The notes beneath the pieces are model-generated. The model made no database searches and was not told the origin of the DNA. It saw nothing but the letters and a program-made list of their open reading frames with translations. A stretch of 30,897 nt of DNA from JAKPQD01 sp029572965 (GTDB lineage Bacteria > Bacteroidota > Bacteroidia > Bacteroidales > DTGW01), in assembly GCA_035374585.1 (NCBI GenBank), contig DAOSPF010000039.1, positions 1 through 30,897 of the forward strand, given 5' to 3'. The position numbers and the translations under genes are program-made. Shown one piece after another: positions 1-8,237 of the stretch (its first letter is position 1; each line of letters begins with the position of its first letter).

Positions 1-2666
1 GCTTCTTTGTCTGAGTATGTAATATCAATGTTTTCAAATTGTCCTTTTTCGTAGTTGTAGTTTATGCCTTCGTCGTTGTAAAGGCTGAACTTCCCGTTGG
101 CACCGGCATATACGAGCAATGTAACCGGGTTTTCATCTTTCTGCATGGCGTATTGAACAGGCGATCCTACTGGTACAATAGAGCCGGCTTTGACAAATAT
201 CGGGATGTTTTCATAAGGGGCAGGGGCTTTGATGGTTTGCCCCCCTTTGATTTGTTTGCCTGTAAACCAGTCGTACCAAACTGTACTGGCTGGCATATAT
301 ACTTCTCTTGCACGGGCTTTATATTCTGTAACAGGGCATACCATAAAGGCCGGGCCAAACATAAACTGGTTGGCAATGGTATAAACAATAGTATCAGTTG
401 GAAAGTCCATCACCATTGGGCGCATGATGGTATAATTTTCAAAATACACCTTACTGGCAAGGGTATATATATAAGGCATCAGGCGATAACGCAAAATATC
501 TGTAGCTACCATAGCTTTGTAAGCCGGATGGTTTTCAGGTGCTATGTTGTATATTTCGCGATATGGGAATTGTCCGTGAATCCTGAACAATGGGCAGAAG
601 GCTCCGTACTGTACCCAACGGGCCATCATCTCGCGCCATTCTTCAAGGAGTGCGCCTTGTGCATGTTCAAAGCGTTTTTCAACAGCAAATCCACCTATAT
701 CTGTTGTCCAATAAGGGATACCCGAAATGCAAAAGTTCAATCCGGCAGGTATCTGACGTTGTAACTCGTCCCAGCGTGAACCTATGTCACCGCTCCAGGT
801 TGCTGCTGCATACCTTTGCTGTCCGGCATAAGCTGAGCGAGTGAGGATAAATACCCTTTGATCTGGCTTTTCTGAGCGTTGTCCTTCGTATATCCCTTTG
901 GCATTACAAAGAGGGAAGGCATTGAAATATTGAGCACCGGGGCCTAATGCAGTTGGGTTCATAAATGCTTTACGGTCTGCTGGTGGCAGGTTTGAATGTA
1001 TGTCTGGTTCGGATGCATCCATCCACCAGGCATCAATACCTTTGGCAAAAAGCTTTACACTCATCATATCCCAGAACATTTTACGGGCTTGAGGGTTCAT
1101 AGCATCGTAAAAGGTGCTGTGATAGCCTGGATAAATCCAATCTTTGCGTCCTTCTTCTATATTTTTCTTGTATAAGAAGCCTTTCTCATCCAGTTTTTTA
1201 TAGTTTTCAATACCTTCATAAAACTTTGCCCACACAGATATCATCAAATGTGCATTTTGCTCGTGTACTTTTTTTATCATCCCTTCAGCATCGGGGAAAC
1301 GGGTAGTATCAAACTCGTGACTGCCCCATTGGTCAACAGGCCAATAGTTCCAGTCGAGTACTATATTGTCAAATGGGATGTTGCGTTTTCTGTATTGTTC
1401 AATTACTTCAAGCAGCTCGTCTTGCGTTTTGTAACGTTCGCGGCTCTGCCAAAATCCTAATGCCCACTTAGGCATAATAGGTGCAGCACCTGTCAATGTT
1501 CGGTATCCCGAAATTATTTCATCAGGTGTTTGCCCTTGTATGAAATAGTAATCTATCTGTTTGGCAACTTCTGAATATAAGGATAGTTTATCTTGTTCGC
1601 CTGCCGCCATAGGCTTCAATGCCCTTAGACTGATGTATGATTCGCCACCGTCAGGGTTCCACTCAATTTTAACAGGGTACTTTTTGCCTTTCTCCATTTT
1701 TAGGGTGAAATATAAGGCTGAGGCATTCCAACATTGTCTCCAGCGGTCAATTACCAGCTTACCATCAACCCAGACCTTGGCATATCCGGCAGAGTAAAAT
1801 CGAAACTTATGCTCACCTGTAGTATCAGATGCTATATAACCTCTCCAATCAACAATACCTTGTCCCATGGGGAACATGGCAGGTACCTTTTTCAAATCTG
1901 GCAGAAATTCGTAGTTGATTTCTTTTTCTTCTTGTGATACAAATATTTTGCTGGTGTCAGTGGCTGATTTGTAAGTGGCTGTCAGCCCTCCAATTTTTCC
2001 ATCTTTATTATATAACGTAAATTGCGAAACCTGGGCATACTCGCGACTATCACCAAACTTGCTTTGCGAATAGTTGTCCCACAATATGCCATAGTGGCGT
2101 GACGAAATTACAAATGGCACTGACACCTTTGTATTATATTGAAAAAGATCAACATCTTTTCCTTTGTAGTTCATGTAGCCATCCTGATGCTGGCCTAACC
2201 CAAAGAAGGCTTCATTGGCCGGCGACTCAAATACTTGGCGGATGCTCCAAAACTTTTTTCCTTCAACCTCTATAGGGGTAAAACTTTTCCCATTTTCTGA
2301 TTCTGTAAGCATTTCGTTGCCATTGGCATCAAAAAAACCAATTTTACCGGTAGTGGTAAGTACCTTTACTTTAACTTGTGAACTGGTAAGGGTTACCGTG
2401 TCGCCGTTCTGGACAAAACCAACTTTTACTTTTACTTTGGGCTTATCCCAAGCCATAAGGCTTGAGTCTTTTGAAAACTTCATGTTGGCAGTAGCCCTTA
2501 CCCTGACTATTTTTTCTGTTTCAAAACTGATTTGCACCAATTTTGCCCCATTGGGCATAGGCTGCGAAAGCCTTATAATAGCCCCGTTTTCAGTGTTTTC
2601 AATTTGTTTTGGGCTGCATGAAAATAATGTTATAGCTCCCAATATCAACAATAAAGTCTTTTTCAT
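1..2666 (-). CDS. GH31 alpha-xylosidase-type glycoside hydrolase, PA14-containing lipoprotein (partial, C-terminus off the left edge)
   Basis: This is a retaining alpha-glycoside hydrolase that removes alpha-linked xylose or glucose from oligosaccharides, probably xyloglucan fragments, in the periplasm or at the cell surface. The reading frame is open from ATG at 2666 to the window edge (888 codons). It begins MKKTLLLILG and has a lipobox ending at Cys17 (TLFSC), so it is a lipoprotein. A GH31 N-terminal beta domain follows, interrupted by a PA14-like insert at about residues 225-350 (VWVDGKLVIDRW). The catalytic barrel carries the nucleophile Asp550 in WWMDASEPD and the acid/base Asp627 in TWSGDIG. 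Architecture and residue numbers closely resemble Bacteroides ovatus BoGH31A as I recall it (about 950 residues), so roughly 60 residues should be missing. The neighbouring TetR/export genes are divergent and probably unrelated. Alpha-glucosidase specificity cannot be excluded. Confidence 0.93.
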   Translation of the reverse strand, partial: MKKTLLLILGAITLFSCSPKQIENTENGAIIRLSQPMPNGAKLVQISFETEKIVRVRATANMKFSKDSSLMAWDKPKVKVKVGFVQNGDTVTLTSSQVKVKVLTTTGKIGFFDANGNEMLTESENGKSFTPIEVEGKKFWSIRQVFESPANEAFFGLGQHQDGYMNYKGKDVDLFQYNTKVSVPFVISSRHYGILWDNYSQSKFGDSREYAQVSQFTLYNKDGKIGGLTATYKSATDTSKIFVSQEEKEINYEFLPDLKKVPAMFPMGQGIVDWRGYIASDTTGEHKFRFYSAGYAKVWVDGKLVIDRWRQCWNASALYFTLKMEKGKKYPVKIEWNPDGGESYISLRALKPMAAGEQDKLSLYSEVAKQIDYYFIQGQTPDEIISGYRTLTGAAPIMPKWALGFWQSRERYKTQDELLEVIEQYRKRNIPFDNIVLDWNYWPVDQWGSHEFDTTRFPDAEGMIKKVHEQNAHLMISVWAKFYEGIENYKKLDEKGFLYKKNIEEGRKDWIYPGYHSTFYDAMNPQARKMFWDMMSVKLFAKGIDAWWMDASEPDIHSNLPPADRKAFMNPTALGPGAQYFNAFPLCNAKGIYEGQRSEKPDQRVFILTRSAYAGQQRYAAATWSGDIGSRWDELQRQIPAGLNFCISGIPYWTTDIGGFAVEKRFEHAQGALLEEWREMMARWVQYGAFCPLFRIHGQFPYREIYNIAPENHPAYKAMVATDILRYRLMPYIYTLASKVYFENYTIMRPMVMDFPTDTIVYTIANQFMFGPAFMVCPVTEYKARAREVYMPASTVWYDWFTGKQIKGGQTIKAPAPYENIPIFVKAGSIVPVGSPVQYAMQKDENPVTLLVYAGANGKFSLYNDEGINYNYEKGQFENIDITYSDKE

Positions 2667-2806
2667 CCGTTAATAATTTAATTTTTTTAATATGGTCGTA
2701 TGGAACTCGTCCCGGTTAGTCGGGGTTCATCCTTGTTTGTGTTTAACGAATCATGTTTGTTTCATTTTTAGTTTTAGCAGAAGCTTAACACACATATGAT
2801 AGCATA

Positions 2807-2814
2807 CAAATGTA
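2807..2814 (-). promoter_or_regulatory. Putative -7 promoter element for the GH31 gene
   Basis: On the minus strand this reads TACATTTG, a perfect match to the Bacteroidota -7 consensus TAnnTTTG. It would give a leader of roughly 135 bases before the GH31 start. No convincing TTTG lies 19-20 bases upstream, so the call rests on the -7 box alone. Confidence 0.4.
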
Positions 2815-2997
2815 TTTTAAGCTTTAGGCTGTTTGTATATAATGGTGTTTTTAAACTATATACGAGATGTTAAATCGTGGTATCTAAATGTTAACAATAG
2901 GGGGCAGTTTTGATAATATTTCTTTTTGTCCACCTTCAATAAAATTACCCACATAAGACTTCTGCCATCAAAGACCAGACTTGTTATTGTAAATTTT

Positions 2998-3028
2998 TTT
3001 GAAAAAAAATGCTGACAATATTATTTTG
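2998..3028 (+). promoter_or_regulatory. Putative tetR promoter (TTTG-N19-TTATTTTG)
   Basis: TTTG at 2998-3001 is followed after 19 bases by TTATTTTG at 3021-3028, one mismatch from TAnnTTTG. The predicted transcription start, near 3033-3036, lies just upstream of the tandem TCGAA half-sites. This favours the ATG at 3077 over the in-frame TTG at 2999. Confidence 0.4.
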
Positions 3029-3048
3029 GCATTGTTTTTGGAACAGAA

Positions 3049-3064
3049 TAGTCGAACGGTCGAA
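3049..3064. promoter_or_regulatory. Putative TetR operator in the tetR leader (two tandem half-sites)
   Basis: TAGTCGAA (3049-3056) is directly followed by CGGTCGAA (3057-3064). The core TCGAACGGTCGA has palindromic TCGA ends. The same half-site recurs as an inverted pair at 3684-3710 before tolC. Its place between the predicted tetR promoter and start codon suits autorepression. Confidence 0.5.
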
Positions 3065-3076
3065 AAATATATTTTT

Positions 3077-3664
3077 ATGATTGAAGATAAAGACATTGTT
3101 AGAACCCAAATAATTGAAGAAGCAGCTAAAATATTTGGACATTTTGGTTACAAAAAAACCAGTATGGAACAAATTGCCTTAGCTTTAAATAAAGGGAAGA
3201 GCTCTATTTATTACTATTTTACAAGTAAAGAGGCCATATTTGAGGCTGTTATCGAAAAAGAGGTGGCCTTTATGCGAAAGAAAAACCATGAAGCTATGGC
3301 CAAAGCTTCCAATGTTGCTGAGAAATTCAAGGCATACATAGTATCTCGTATGAAAGGATTTGAAGAAATGGCTAATATGTACCAGGTGTTGAAAAATGAA
3401 TATTTGTCGCATATTACTTTTATCAACCAAATTCGCAAAAGATATGACCATCAGGAGATTGAAAACATTCGTTTGATATTGGAAGAGGGTGTTGGCAGTG
3501 GAGAGTTTAATATAAGTAACACAGAACTGGCTGCTGTTGCTATTGCTACTGCAATTAAAGGCCTTGAAATCCCTTTGTTTTTTTCAGGAGAGAAGGTCAA
3601 TGTTGAGCACCAGTTAGAAAACCTGGTACATATCGTCTTCAATGGCATACTTATACGTAAATAA
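3077..3664 (+). CDS. TetR/AcrR family transcriptional regulator
   Basis: This is a one-component repressor that probably controls the export operon immediately downstream and itself. The 195-residue protein starts at ATG 3077 and has the usual TetR length. The N-terminal helix-turn-helix spans about residues 8-55 (IIEEAAKIFGHFGYKKTSM, then GKSSIYYYFTSKEAIFEAV). The divergent C-terminal half would bind an unknown ligand and dimerise. The frame also opens at TTG 2999, but those 26 extra codons overlap the predicted promoter and operator and lack family similarity, so I rejected that start. Operator-like TCGAA half-sites lie upstream (3049-3064) and between this gene and tolC (3684-3710). The regulator assignment is firm; the inducing compound is unknown. 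Confidence 0.92.
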   Translation: MIEDKDIVRTQIIEEAAKIFGHFGYKKTSMEQIALALNKGKSSIYYYFTSKEAIFEAVIEKEVAFMRKKNHEAMAKASNVAEKFKAYIVSRMKGFEEMANMYQVLKNEYLSHITFINQIRKRYDHQEIENIRLILEEGVGSGEFNISNTELAAVAIATAIKGLEIPLFFSGEKVNVEHQLENLVHIVFNGILIRK

Positions 3665-3683
3665 AAAATTTTTTTGAAATAAT

Positions 3684-3710
3684 TTCGACCAAATGAACAA
3701 AATAGTCGAA
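3684..3710. promoter_or_regulatory. Putative TetR operator upstream of tolC (imperfect inverted repeat)
   Basis: TTCGACCA (3684-3691) and TAGTCGAA (3703-3710) form an inverted repeat with one mismatch and an 11-base spacer. The arms match the half-sites in front of tetR. TGGTCAAT at 3720-3727 may be a degenerate extra half-site. Two copies of CACTCATGA (3737-3745 and 3763-3771) and a small CCCG/CGGG hairpin (3774-3792) follow before tolC. I see no clear promoter here. Confidence 0.5.
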
Positions 3711-3868
3711 CAATAAAAATGGTCAATAAAATGAAACACTCATGATTGTGGCCAAACAAAAGCACTCATGAATCCCGACAAATCATGACGGGTGTTCTAT
3801 CTGCTTATTATATGACAAATATTGATAGTTTAAATGATTAAAATTCAATAAATTAAAAGTTCATACGA

Positions 3869-5353
3869 ATGAAAGTGTTTAGTTATTTTTTGAAAAAATG
3901 GTTGATGGGGGTGCTGCTTTTATGTAGTTTCAACTGCCTGAGGGCGCAGGACAGCACCGCAAAATCGTTGCCATCGCTGGTAGAGCTGGCTCAGCGTGCA
4001 ATCAACAAAAGCGAACAACTTGCTATTGATAGCTTGGTTGTTCGTAAGGCGCAACTGGACAAACAAAAGGCTTGGGAGGCCTATCTGCCCAAGGTGACAG
4101 CTGAAGCCACTTATACCAGGCTCAACGATGACATTGTTTTTCCGCAAAATTTGCAAAACCTGCTTTTGGGGACTCAACGTTTGCTGATTAAAGAAGGCGC
4201 TGCCATGCAAACTGCTGCATTGCCCGATGCTTATAAAGTTTCATTCTCTACACCTTATATTGTAAATACTACAAATCCCAATGCGCCCAGTAATACCTTA
4301 ATGAGTGCTGTTCAGCAAAATCTTCAGGAGATTCCCCCTATTCAGGAGAAAAATATCCTAAAAGCCAACATTCAGGGACAAATGTTACTCTTTAGCGGCC
4401 TGAAAGTACCTTATCTTATCAAAGCTGCAAACCATCAGGAAAAAGCATCGAGGTGGATGAGCGAAAGTGACAAGATGAAAACCATAAATGAAGTGGTAAA
4501 TACTTACGATAAACTTGCTGTTCTGGATCAAACTGCCATAGCCATTCGGCAAACTCGGGCTTTACTCAACGAACAACAACATTATATTGAAAAAGCTTTT
4601 AAAAACGGGCTTACCATTGACCTCAACCGTCAAAAAATACAACTTGCCATAGAACAGCTCAGTGTCAGAGAATATGAGATTGAGTCGAACAAAAAACTTT
4701 TATTTATCAGGTTGGAAGAATTGACAGGCTTTTTGGCTGATTCTGCTGCTTTGTTGCACCCTGAGCTGCAAATATGGCAAACTGATGTTTTACAGGGCGA
4801 TGCCCAAAACAGGCCTGATATAAAAGCAATAGATGAAGCAATCCTTGCTACTGGTTACAAACAAAAGAGCGAATGGGCTGAATATATACCAAAAGTCGTT
4901 GCTGTAGGTAAAAAGGAATTGATAACATCTGATTTGTCTATGCTCGACCCTGAATGGTATGTTGGAGTGGCTGTACGATGGACTATTTTTGATGGTTTAG
5001 CTGCCAAAACATCTGCCCAACAGGCAAAAATTGATAAGTTGATTCTTGAACGCAAACGTGATGATGCTGTTCAGTTGGCCCAGCTTAATCTAAAAAAGAC
5101 AGAGTATGATTTTCAAAAATATTTGTTAAACGTATCTTCTACTAAAAAACAGGTTGAGATAGCCCAAAGTATTCTATCCCTCAGCAAAAAGCAGTTTGAA
5201 CAAGGCCTTATTACTCCATCTGAATACATGGCTGCTATTGTTGATTTGGAGAAAGCTCGTTTGGAATATATTCAGGCTTTAGCTGCGCAACGTGCTGCTA
5301 CTGCCAGCTATTTATTTGCTTCTGGCAATTTGACCTTAGATAAAATTAAGTAA
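3869..5353 (+). CDS. TolC family outer-membrane efflux protein
   Basis: This is the outer-membrane channel of a tripartite exporter. The 494-residue protein has a Sec signal peptide of about 26 residues (KKWLMGVLLLCSFNCLRA, then QDS). The mature part has the long helical repeats of the family, for example LVELAQRAINKSEQLAI near the N-terminus and VEIAQSILSLSKKQFEQGLI, then TPSEYMAAIVDLEKARLEYI near the C-terminus, where OEP domains carry their second repeat. Length is normal. It is the first gene of a three-gene unit, 21 bases before the adaptor gene, and lies behind the probable TetR operator. Substrate cannot be predicted. No Shine-Dalgarno precedes the ATG, as is usual in this phylum. Confidence 0.93.
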   Translation: MKVFSYFLKKWLMGVLLLCSFNCLRAQDSTAKSLPSLVELAQRAINKSEQLAIDSLVVRKAQLDKQKAWEAYLPKVTAEATYTRLNDDIVFPQNLQNLLLGTQRLLIKEGAAMQTAALPDAYKVSFSTPYIVNTTNPNAPSNTLMSAVQQNLQEIPPIQEKNILKANIQGQMLLFSGLKVPYLIKAANHQEKASRWMSESDKMKTINEVVNTYDKLAVLDQTAIAIRQTRALLNEQQHYIEKAFKNGLTIDLNRQKIQLAIEQLSVREYEIESNKKLLFIRLEELTGFLADSAALLHPELQIWQTDVLQGDAQNRPDIKAIDEAILATGYKQKSEWAEYIPKVVAVGKKELITSDLSMLDPEWYVGVAVRWTIFDGLAAKTSAQQAKIDKLILERKRDDAVQLAQLNLKKTEYDFQKYLLNVSSTKKQVEIAQSILSLSKKQFEQGLITPSEYMAAIVDLEKARLEYIQALAAQRAATASYLFASGNLTLDKIK

Positions 5354-5374
5354 GAACATTAAAAACATCATATC

Positions 5375-6352
5375 ATGATTACAAATAAAGTAAACAAAGT
5401 AAATTTGGTAGTTCTCTCATTAATAGGAGCCGTAATTATTACATCTTGCAGCAGCAAGAATACCAATAGCCTCGAAGGTAAAGTAAAACGCGAAACAATA
5501 TGTGTTGCACCAAAAGTCCCCGGGCGTATTGCAAAGATTTTTGTCACAGAATCACAAATTGTCAAGAAAGGTGACACTCTTGCTGAGCTGTATGTCCCCG
5601 AAATTGAGGCCAAAATGCAACAAGCCAATGGTGCAAGCCAGGCTGCTACTTGGCAATACAATATGGCAAAACATGGCGCTACTAAAGACCAAAAAGATCA
5701 AGTTATTGCTATGTATGAAGCTGCAAAAGAGCAATTAAACCTGGCTGAAAAATCCCTTGCCCGTATCAAAGCCTTGTATAACGATAGCCTTGTTTCTGCT
5801 CAGGCGTACGATGAAGCATTGACCAAATATGCAATGGCTCGTTCGCAATGCGAAGCTGCTGCTGCTAAAAAACAAGAAGTAGTTGGTGGTTTACGCGACG
5901 AACAGGTCCGAATGGCCCAAGGGCAAATGAACCAGGCATACGGCGCTTTACGTGAAGCTCAAAATGCATATAACGAGCGTTTCATTGTGGCCCCGCAAGA
6001 TATGACAATAGAAACAATAGCTTTGCATGAGGGAGAACTTGCTCTCGCCGGATATTCTATTTTTACTGGATATAGCCCCTCTGCTACTTACTTTCGTCTT
6101 ACTGTTCCTGAAAGTAAAATTTGCGATTTTAAAATTGACAGCATTTACACGTTTTGTCTGCCTTTCATGGATAATAAGGAAGTGAAAGCCCAATTGACAG
6201 CTGTTAATGAATTGGCCAAATATGCTTTTAAGTCAAGCGCTTATCCTCAATATCAGATGGGTGAGGCTGTGTATGAGCTTAAATTTGTACCTGTAAGTAA
6301 GTCTGTCAATGATAAACTCTTCAACAACTTCACGGTGGTATTGAAATATTAG
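5375..6352 (+). CDS. HlyD/membrane-fusion family periplasmic adaptor, predicted lipoprotein
   Basis: This adaptor should bridge the inner-membrane permease and the TolC-type channel in the periplasm. The 325-residue protein has a lipobox ending at Cys25 (IITSC), so it is probably anchored by lipid and not by a transmembrane helix. A biotinyl-lipoyl-like half-motif follows (VAPKVPGRIAKIFVTE, with QIVKKGDTLAEL), then a coiled-coil hairpin of about 130 Ala/Gln/Glu/Lys-rich residues, then the second lipoyl half (FIVAPQDMTIETIALHEGEL). The beta-barrel region is short. The gene lies 21 bases after tolC and 37 bases before the permease gene, so the three form one operon. Family assignment is firm; the transported compound is unknown. 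Confidence 0.9.
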   Translation: MITNKVNKVNLVVLSLIGAVIITSCSSKNTNSLEGKVKRETICVAPKVPGRIAKIFVTESQIVKKGDTLAELYVPEIEAKMQQANGASQAATWQYNMAKHGATKDQKDQVIAMYEAAKEQLNLAEKSLARIKALYNDSLVSAQAYDEALTKYAMARSQCEAAAAKKQEVVGGLRDEQVRMAQGQMNQAYGALREAQNAYNERFIVAPQDMTIETIALHEGELALAGYSIFTGYSPSATYFRLTVPESKICDFKIDSIYTFCLPFMDNKEVKAQLTAVNELAKYAFKSSAYPQYQMGEAVYELKFVPVSKSVNDKLFNNFTVVLKY

Positions 6353-6389
6353 TACCTTATTTTATTTAGGACTTTAATATTATAACATA

Positions 6390-7574
6390 ATGAAACTATT
6401 TAGTAAGTTAATAAAACGAGAGTTCAAACTTTTTTTTAAAAATGAGTTTGCCTTGTTATTATTCTTTGGAGCGCCTATTTTATATGCCCTTCTTACCGGG
6501 TATGTGTATAAAAGCGCTACTATACACGATTTGCCAATTGTTGTTGTCGATCTCGATAATTCGCCACTAAGCAATAAAATTATTGATGCTCTTGATGATA
6601 ATACTTATTTGAAGGTTGCTGAGGTTAATTATGAACAAAAAAATGTTGATGACGAAATTATTCGCAAAAACTATGTTGCTGTTGTTACCATTCCTATTGG
6701 TTTTGAAGGAAATATACTTCAGAAAAGGCCAGCCGAAATTGATGCTGATATCAATGGGGCCAATATGTTAACTGCCAATTACGCCAGTACTGGTATTCAA
6801 ACAGTGCTATCTATTATAAACTCGGGTATTGAAATTGAAGCTCTTCAGAAAAAAGGCATCCCTAATGCTATTGCAAACCGACAATTTGAAGGTTTTCGCA
6901 TCAATATTACTCGTTTCTATAATCCTGCTTCAAATTACCTCATTTTTTTGTGGCCAGGCCTGTTGGGTGTTATCCTGCAACAAGTGTTCTTACTGGTATT
7001 GGCCTTGAGCTTTGCTAAAGAATTTGAAGACAATACCTTCAAAAACCTTCTGAAATATAGCCAAAATAGCATGTATCTTATTTTCTTAAAATCAATACCT
7101 TATTGGTTATTGGGAATAGCATTATGGTTGCCAATTACAAGGCTTTATTTCTATTGGTTCAATGTTCCTATGGTCCAACATCTCGGTGCATTCTATCTTA
7201 TATCGGCTTTGTTTATTTTGTCGTTAGCATTTATGGGTATTGCATCTAGCATTGTTTTTAAAACCCAGCTTAGGGCTACTGAAGTGCTAATGATTATTGC
7301 TACTCCAAGTTTTATTATTAGTGGTCAAACTTGGCCGTTGTCTGAAATGCCTGTTATTATTAGATATATTTCAGATATAATTCCTCTTACCCATTTTCTC
7401 GAAGGCTTTAGAAAATTATTGCTTTGTAATGCTTCATTATCCGAGATTATGCCGCAAGTTGTTAATTTGGCTATCCTCTCTGTTGTTTTTCTTGTCATTG
7501 CTTTTTTTAGCCTTAGATATCGCATTACTGGCAAAAGTTATTTGATTAAAAAAATCAAAGCCCGTTTCTGGTAA
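6390..7574 (+). CDS. ABC-2 type transporter permease (YhhJ/YbhR-like)
   Basis: This is the inner-membrane component of the exporter. The 394-residue protein has the ABC-2 layout: one N-terminal membrane helix (about residues 20-40), a large periplasmic domain containing LPIVVVDLDNSPLS (the typical beginning of this domain), and five further helices at about 182-207, 230-252, 266-290, 295-315 and 356-376. Families of this kind normally work with a cytosolic ATPase, but none is encoded between tetR and the terminator at 7593, and no second permease is present. Bacteroidota genomes contain other such ATPase-less clusters, so the partner may be encoded elsewhere or the mechanism may differ. The family call is secure; energisation is an open question. 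Confidence 0.9.
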   Translation: MKLFSKLIKREFKLFFKNEFALLLFFGAPILYALLTGYVYKSATIHDLPIVVVDLDNSPLSNKIIDALDDNTYLKVAEVNYEQKNVDDEIIRKNYVAVVTIPIGFEGNILQKRPAEIDADINGANMLTANYASTGIQTVLSIINSGIEIEALQKKGIPNAIANRQFEGFRINITRFYNPASNYLIFLWPGLLGVILQQVFLLVLALSFAKEFEDNTFKNLLKYSQNSMYLIFLKSIPYWLLGIALWLPITRLYFYWFNVPMVQHLGAFYLISALFILSLAFMGIASSIVFKTQLRATEVLMIIATPSFIISGQTWPLSEMPVIIRYISDIIPLTHFLEGFRKLLLCNASLSEIMPQVVNLAILSVVFLVIAFFSLRYRITGKSYLIKKIKARFW

Positions 7575-7592
7575 TATTTCCTTCATACAATG

Positions 7593-7642
7593 AGCGGATA
7601 TGGCTGTATAATTGTTTAATTTTGCAACTATATCCGCTTTTT
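7593..7642 (+). terminator. Terminator of the tetR-linked export operon, with a promoter element in its loop
   Basis: AGCGGATAT (7593-7601) pairs perfectly with ATATCCGCT (7630-7638), followed by a T tract to 7642. The stop codon of the permease is 19 bases before the stem. The 28-base loop contains TAATTTTG, a perfect -7 promoter box, for the gene starting at 7644. Confidence 0.6.
7617..7624 (+). promoter_or_regulatory. -7 promoter element for the DUF4294-thpR pair
   Basis: TAATTTTG matches TAnnTTTG exactly. Transcription would start near 7628-7632, leaving a leader of roughly 12-16 bases before ATG 7644. The upstream -33 region has no clear TTTG. Confidence 0.45.
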
Positions 7643-7643
7643 C

Positions 7644-8237
7644 ATGTCTAAAATAGGTTTCATATTATTAACTATTTTTACTAACGCGTGTTTAGTATAT
7701 GCAGATAATGGACATCCCCAAAAAGATAGCTTTTCAGAAAAGACTTCTCATGATACTATTTTTAATGCTGACATTCAGCCTGTTTATATATATTCACCCC
7801 GCACTTTTAAAGAATCTGAAAAAAATGAATTACTTCGATATCAGCGCTTAGTGTATAATGTAAAAAAAGCATATCCTTTTGCCAAAATAGCTGCTCAAAA
7901 GCTGAGGGAGGTAAATGAAAACCTTAGATATATCAAAACAAAAAAAGAAAAGGAAGCTTATATTGCCCGTACTGAGGACGAGATGAAAAAACAATTTGAA
8001 AATGACCTTAAAAAATTAACTATTACACAAGGTAAAATTTTGATTAAGCTCTTTTATCGCGAAACCGGAAGTACAACTTATGAAGTAGTCAAAGAATTGC
8101 GTGGTAGTTTTGAAGCTTTTTTTTGGCAAGCCCTGGCACGGCTCTTTGGTTCAAGCCTGAAAACTAAATACGACCCTCTTGGCGAAGATGCTGATATTGA
8201 AATGATTGTTCAACTAATTGAATCCGGGCAGTTATGA
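7644..8237 (+). CDS. DUF4294 family protein, predicted exported
   Basis: This is a conserved Bacteroidota protein of unknown function. The 197-residue protein begins with a probable Sec signal peptide of about 20 residues (GFILLTIFTNACLVYA). A low-complexity stretch follows, then the conserved core: RYQRLVYNVKKAYPFAK, a charged helical part (KTKKEKEAYIARTEDEMKK), KLTITQGKILIKLFYRETG, and FEAFFWQALARLFGSSLK with YDPLGEDADIE near the C-terminus. I recognise this pattern as DUF4294. No catalytic motif is evident. The stop codon overlaps the start of thpR by four bases (ATGA), implying translational coupling. The domain call is good, but nothing in the sequence reveals its role. Confidence 0.82.
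   Translation: MSKIGFILLTIFTNACLVYADNGHPQKDSFSEKTSHDTIFNADIQPVYIYSPRTFKESEKNELLRYQRLVYNVKKAYPFAKIAAQKLREVNENLRYIKTKKEKEAYIARTEDEMKKQFENDLKKLTITQGKILIKLFYRETGSTTYEVVKELRGSFEAFFWQALARLFGSSLKTKYDPLGEDADIEMIVQLIESGQL

Larger units (their letters stand above)
2667..3076. other. Divergent intergenic region between the GH31 gene and tetR
   Basis: These 410 bases hold the GH31 leader, a GH31 -7 box (2807-2814) and the tetR promoter and operator half-sites (2998-3064). A hairpin with arms CCCG and CGGG plus flanking GAAC/GTTC lies at 2703-2728 inside the GH31 leader. I found no convincing gene: a frame open from TTG at 2999 is only an N-terminal extension of tetR running through its probable promoter. 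Confidence 0.6.

Noticed and set aside
39..764. Long plus-strand open frame near the left edge
   Set aside because: It lies opposite the GH31 gene, whose minus-strand frame is continuous and carries all catalytic motifs. The plus-strand translation has no family features.
2999..3076. 26-residue N-terminal extension of the TetR protein from TTG
   Set aside because: The extension would run through the predicted promoter and both operator half-sites, and the family-typical N-terminus begins just after ATG 3077.
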